DNA from: Patescibacteria group bacterium
Lineage (GTDB): Bacteria; Patescibacteriota; Saccharimonadia; CAILAD01; BJGX01
DNA: 7,266 nt
NCBI GenBank assembly: GCA_009691555.1
Contig: SICB01000027.1
Coordinates: 1-7,266 of the forward strand
Reading direction: 5' to 3'
Positions 5,913-7,266 of the stretch are shown here, in pieces. The translations under genes were made by a program, and so were the position numbers. The notes beneath the pieces were generated by a model. The model was not told where the DNA came from, did no database searches, and saw nothing but the letters and a program-made list of their open reading frames with translations. Positions within the stretch are counted from its first letter, which is position 1. Every line of letters starts with the position of its first letter.

Positions 5913-6394
5913 CGCTTGAGCTCCGATATTATTGTCTGGGCAGCCTTGCCGGTTGCAGACAATTCGTAGCGCCGAGTATCTGGGCTGTCGTAATGGCATT
6001 CGATGGTCAGCCGGCTATCCGAGCTGTGGTCAGTAAAGTGCTGGGCCCACTCCACGCAAACTATGGCCTTCTCGTCGGCGAGGGCGTCGGCTAGCTCATT
6101 AAAGACTATTTCGTCGTCATTGAGTCGATAAAGGTCGAAGTGTTCGAGCTTGGTACCCTCAGGCGAGCTGTAGCTACGATGAATATTATAAGACGGGCTA
6201 GTAACTGTCTGGGTTATGCCCAAACCTTTGGCGATAGCTTTAACAAGCGCGGTCTTGCCGCCACCCAAATCCCCCACCAACTCAATAAGAAGGGGTGGGC
6301 GAGATAGTTTAGCCAACCTTAGGCCTAGATCCGAAGTGCGATCCAAGCTTTTTGATAAATAAGATAATTTCTGTTCGGTATTCATAGATTCCAT
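5909..6394 (-). CDS. tsaE: TsaE, ATPase for tRNA t6A synthesis
   Basis: This 161-residue P-loop ATPase drives the TsaB-TsaD-TsaE cycle in tRNA threonylcarbamoylation. Walker A is GDLGGGKT (41-48). It is followed by the switch region TSPSYN (65-70; SPTF/SPTY is usual), the family signature HFDLYRL (85-91) and VEWAQ (114-118). The length is typical. The gene starts inside the end of the LTD protein gene (86-base overlap in another frame) and its stop overlaps the tsaB start in ATGA, so translation of the three is probably coupled. ATG at 6394 or at 6385 could be the start. Conserved family positions before the P-loop (the Thr and LGLRLA around 20-28) show that a start beyond 6309 would cut the domain, so the overlap is genuine. 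Confidence 0.95.
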   Translation of the reverse strand: MESMNTEQKLSYLSKSLDRTSDLGLRLAKLSRPPLLIELVGDLGGGKTALVKAIAKGLGITQTVTSPSYNIHRSYSSPEGTKLEHFDLYRLNDDEIVFNELADALADEKAIVCVEWAQHFTDHSSDSRLTIECHYDSPDTRRYELSATGKAAQTIISELKR

Positions 6395-7266
6395 AACCTA
6401 TGGTAGCGATTCCCAGTGATACAAGCAACCACGACCACCATTTTGAACCCTGCGACTGAGCTTGCTGGGAGTCAATGCCGGTGCCGTCAGAGTTTTTGGC
6501 TGCCGCAGAAGCGGCCTTGGCTTTTGTGGCCTTAGCAGTAGTGGTCTTGGCCGATGCAGTGGGGGCTACTTTTTTAGCGACTGCTTTTTTGACACTTTTT
6601 ACCGCTGCAGATGGGGTGGTGATGGGCTCAATATAAACGCTTGAGTTGATTCCGCCAGGAGTTGAAGCCTCCGCCCACTGCCATTGGTTGGCTATTTTGA
6701 TCCAGCTTAGGCCGACTTCAGCATTGCCATAGTTGGCGGTTTCATCTACGACCTTGCCATTGGGGTCAATTAGCACCACACTATCGCCAGTGTTATTGAG
6801 AGTTATTTTAGAATCAGCAACATAAATTGCCAAATGTTCGAGCGGATCTATTTGTATATTTTTTATCAAGTACTCATCGCCGGACTCATCGCGCAATTTC
6901 CAGCCAGACAAATCGACGGTGTTGGCGGTGGGGTTATATATTTCGATATACTCGTCAGTGGTATCTGTTAGTGGGCTGGCTGGGTCTGGCAATAGCTCGC
7001 TCAACTCTAGGGCTGGGTAGGTGGCGACCTCTGGGTCAACTTCTACGGCATCTACTTTTGGTATGCTGCCAGCTGTCGGAGAGGTAGTCAGGTCGAAATC
7101 TACAAAATTATCATCGGTATTTTGCATTTCAATCAAGTCGGGGTTATAAATCCGATACATGCTTTGACCTGGTTCTGAAGGGCTGGCAGGGTTGCCAAGC
7201 GAAGCGTTGGCAGTGCCCCAGCCAAATTGATCAACTATTGCAGCTTGCTTGTCACGGATCTGAATA
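6309..7266 (-). CDS. Lamin-tail-domain (LTD) surface protein, C-terminally membrane-anchored (5' end outside window)
   Basis: The frame stays open from the right edge to a TAA at 6309, so the N-terminus is missing; the first in-window ATG (7160) lies mid-domain and is not the start. Bases ~7266-7095 encode the tail of one LTD domain (QFGWGTANASLGNPA, GQSMYRI, DNFVDFDL). A second, complete LTD follows at about 7019-6645 (ELLPDP, DEYIEIYNPT, VDLSGWKLRDESGDEY, NTGDSVVLIDPNGKVVDE). Next come a ~65-residue linker rich in Ala, Lys and Thr (about 6643-6441) and one transmembrane helix (WWSWLLVSLGIATIGYGIY, about 6440-6375), then a short basic tail. LTDs are immunoglobulin-like modules that occur in secreted or surface bacterial proteins. 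I infer an exported, membrane-tethered protein whose linker spans the cell wall. No enzyme domain is visible in the part seen. Confidence 0.88.
   Translation of the reverse strand, partial: IQIRDKQAAIVDQFGWGTANASLGNPASPSEPGQSMYRIYNPDLIEMQNTDDNFVDFDLTTSPTAGSIPKVDAVEVDPEVATYPALELSELLPDPASPLTDTTDEYIEIYNPTANTVDLSGWKLRDESGDEYLIKNIQIDPLEHLAIYVADSKITLNNTGDSVVLIDPNGKVVDETANYGNAEVGLSWIKIANQWQWAEASTPGGINSSVYIEPITTPSAAVKSVKKAVAKKVAPTASAKTTTAKATKAKAASAAAKNSDGTGIDSQQAQSQGSKWWSWLLVSLGIATIGYGIYEYRTEIILFIKKLGSHFGSRPKVG

Noticed and set aside
5913..5999. In-frame upstream extension of tsaB starting at 5999
   Set aside because: The extra 29 residues do not resemble TsaB, lie within tsaE, and the ATGA overlap start at 5912 gives the canonical MILAI beginning.
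300..6394. Functional link between tRNA-His and the t6A genes in the same window
   Set aside because: t6A is placed on ANN-decoding tRNAs and not on tRNA-His(GTG), and the genes are on opposite strands with a terminator between them.

Overview
The window fits a Patescibacteria/CPR genome, most likely Candidatus Saccharibacteria (TM7) or a close relative. The reasons are moderate GC, very tight packing of small core genes, a lamin-tail-domain (LTD) surface protein next to tsaE/tsaB, a cut-down TsaB, and the order rny-ymdB-HU. UGA acts as a stop (for example at the ends of tsaE and tsaB), so this is the standard code and not the recoded SR1/Gracilibacteria code. The lineage is inferred from gene content and not from a search.

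Layout. Positions 1-299 contain no protein gene. They hold two copies of a ~60-nt hairpin element (about 39-96 and 173-229) that share 18 identical bases and show compensatory base changes, plus a smaller inverted repeat at 249-268. A plus-strand tRNA-His(GTG) with encoded G-1 and CCA follows at 300-377. It ends in a long, near-perfect hairpin (374-415) that can terminate transcription in both directions. Everything from 429 to the right edge is on the minus strand and runs towards the tRNA.

Read in the direction of transcription, the minus-strand genes are: an LTD-containing membrane-anchored surface protein whose start lies beyond the window; tsaE and a short tsaB (t6A tRNA modification), joined by an 86-nt overlap and then a 4-nt ATGA overlap; an AT-rich 118-nt gap with a likely promoter; rny (RNase Y); ymdB (phosphodiesterase), directly abutting rny; an HU-family DNA-binding protein 1 nt later; a short gap carrying TATAAT boxes; mgtE (Mg2+ channel); and an unrecognised single-pass membrane protein with a possible NTF2-like C-terminal domain, whose GTG start has a strong Shine-Dalgarno site.

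The genes therefore form two or three transcription units: envelope protein plus t6A synthesis; RNA decay, cyclic-nucleotide turnover and nucleoid protein; and Mg2+ uptake plus the membrane protein. The last unit may be partly independent through a promoter just before mgtE that would give a leaderless mRNA. The most novel-looking signal is the paired, covarying hairpin element upstream of the tRNA.
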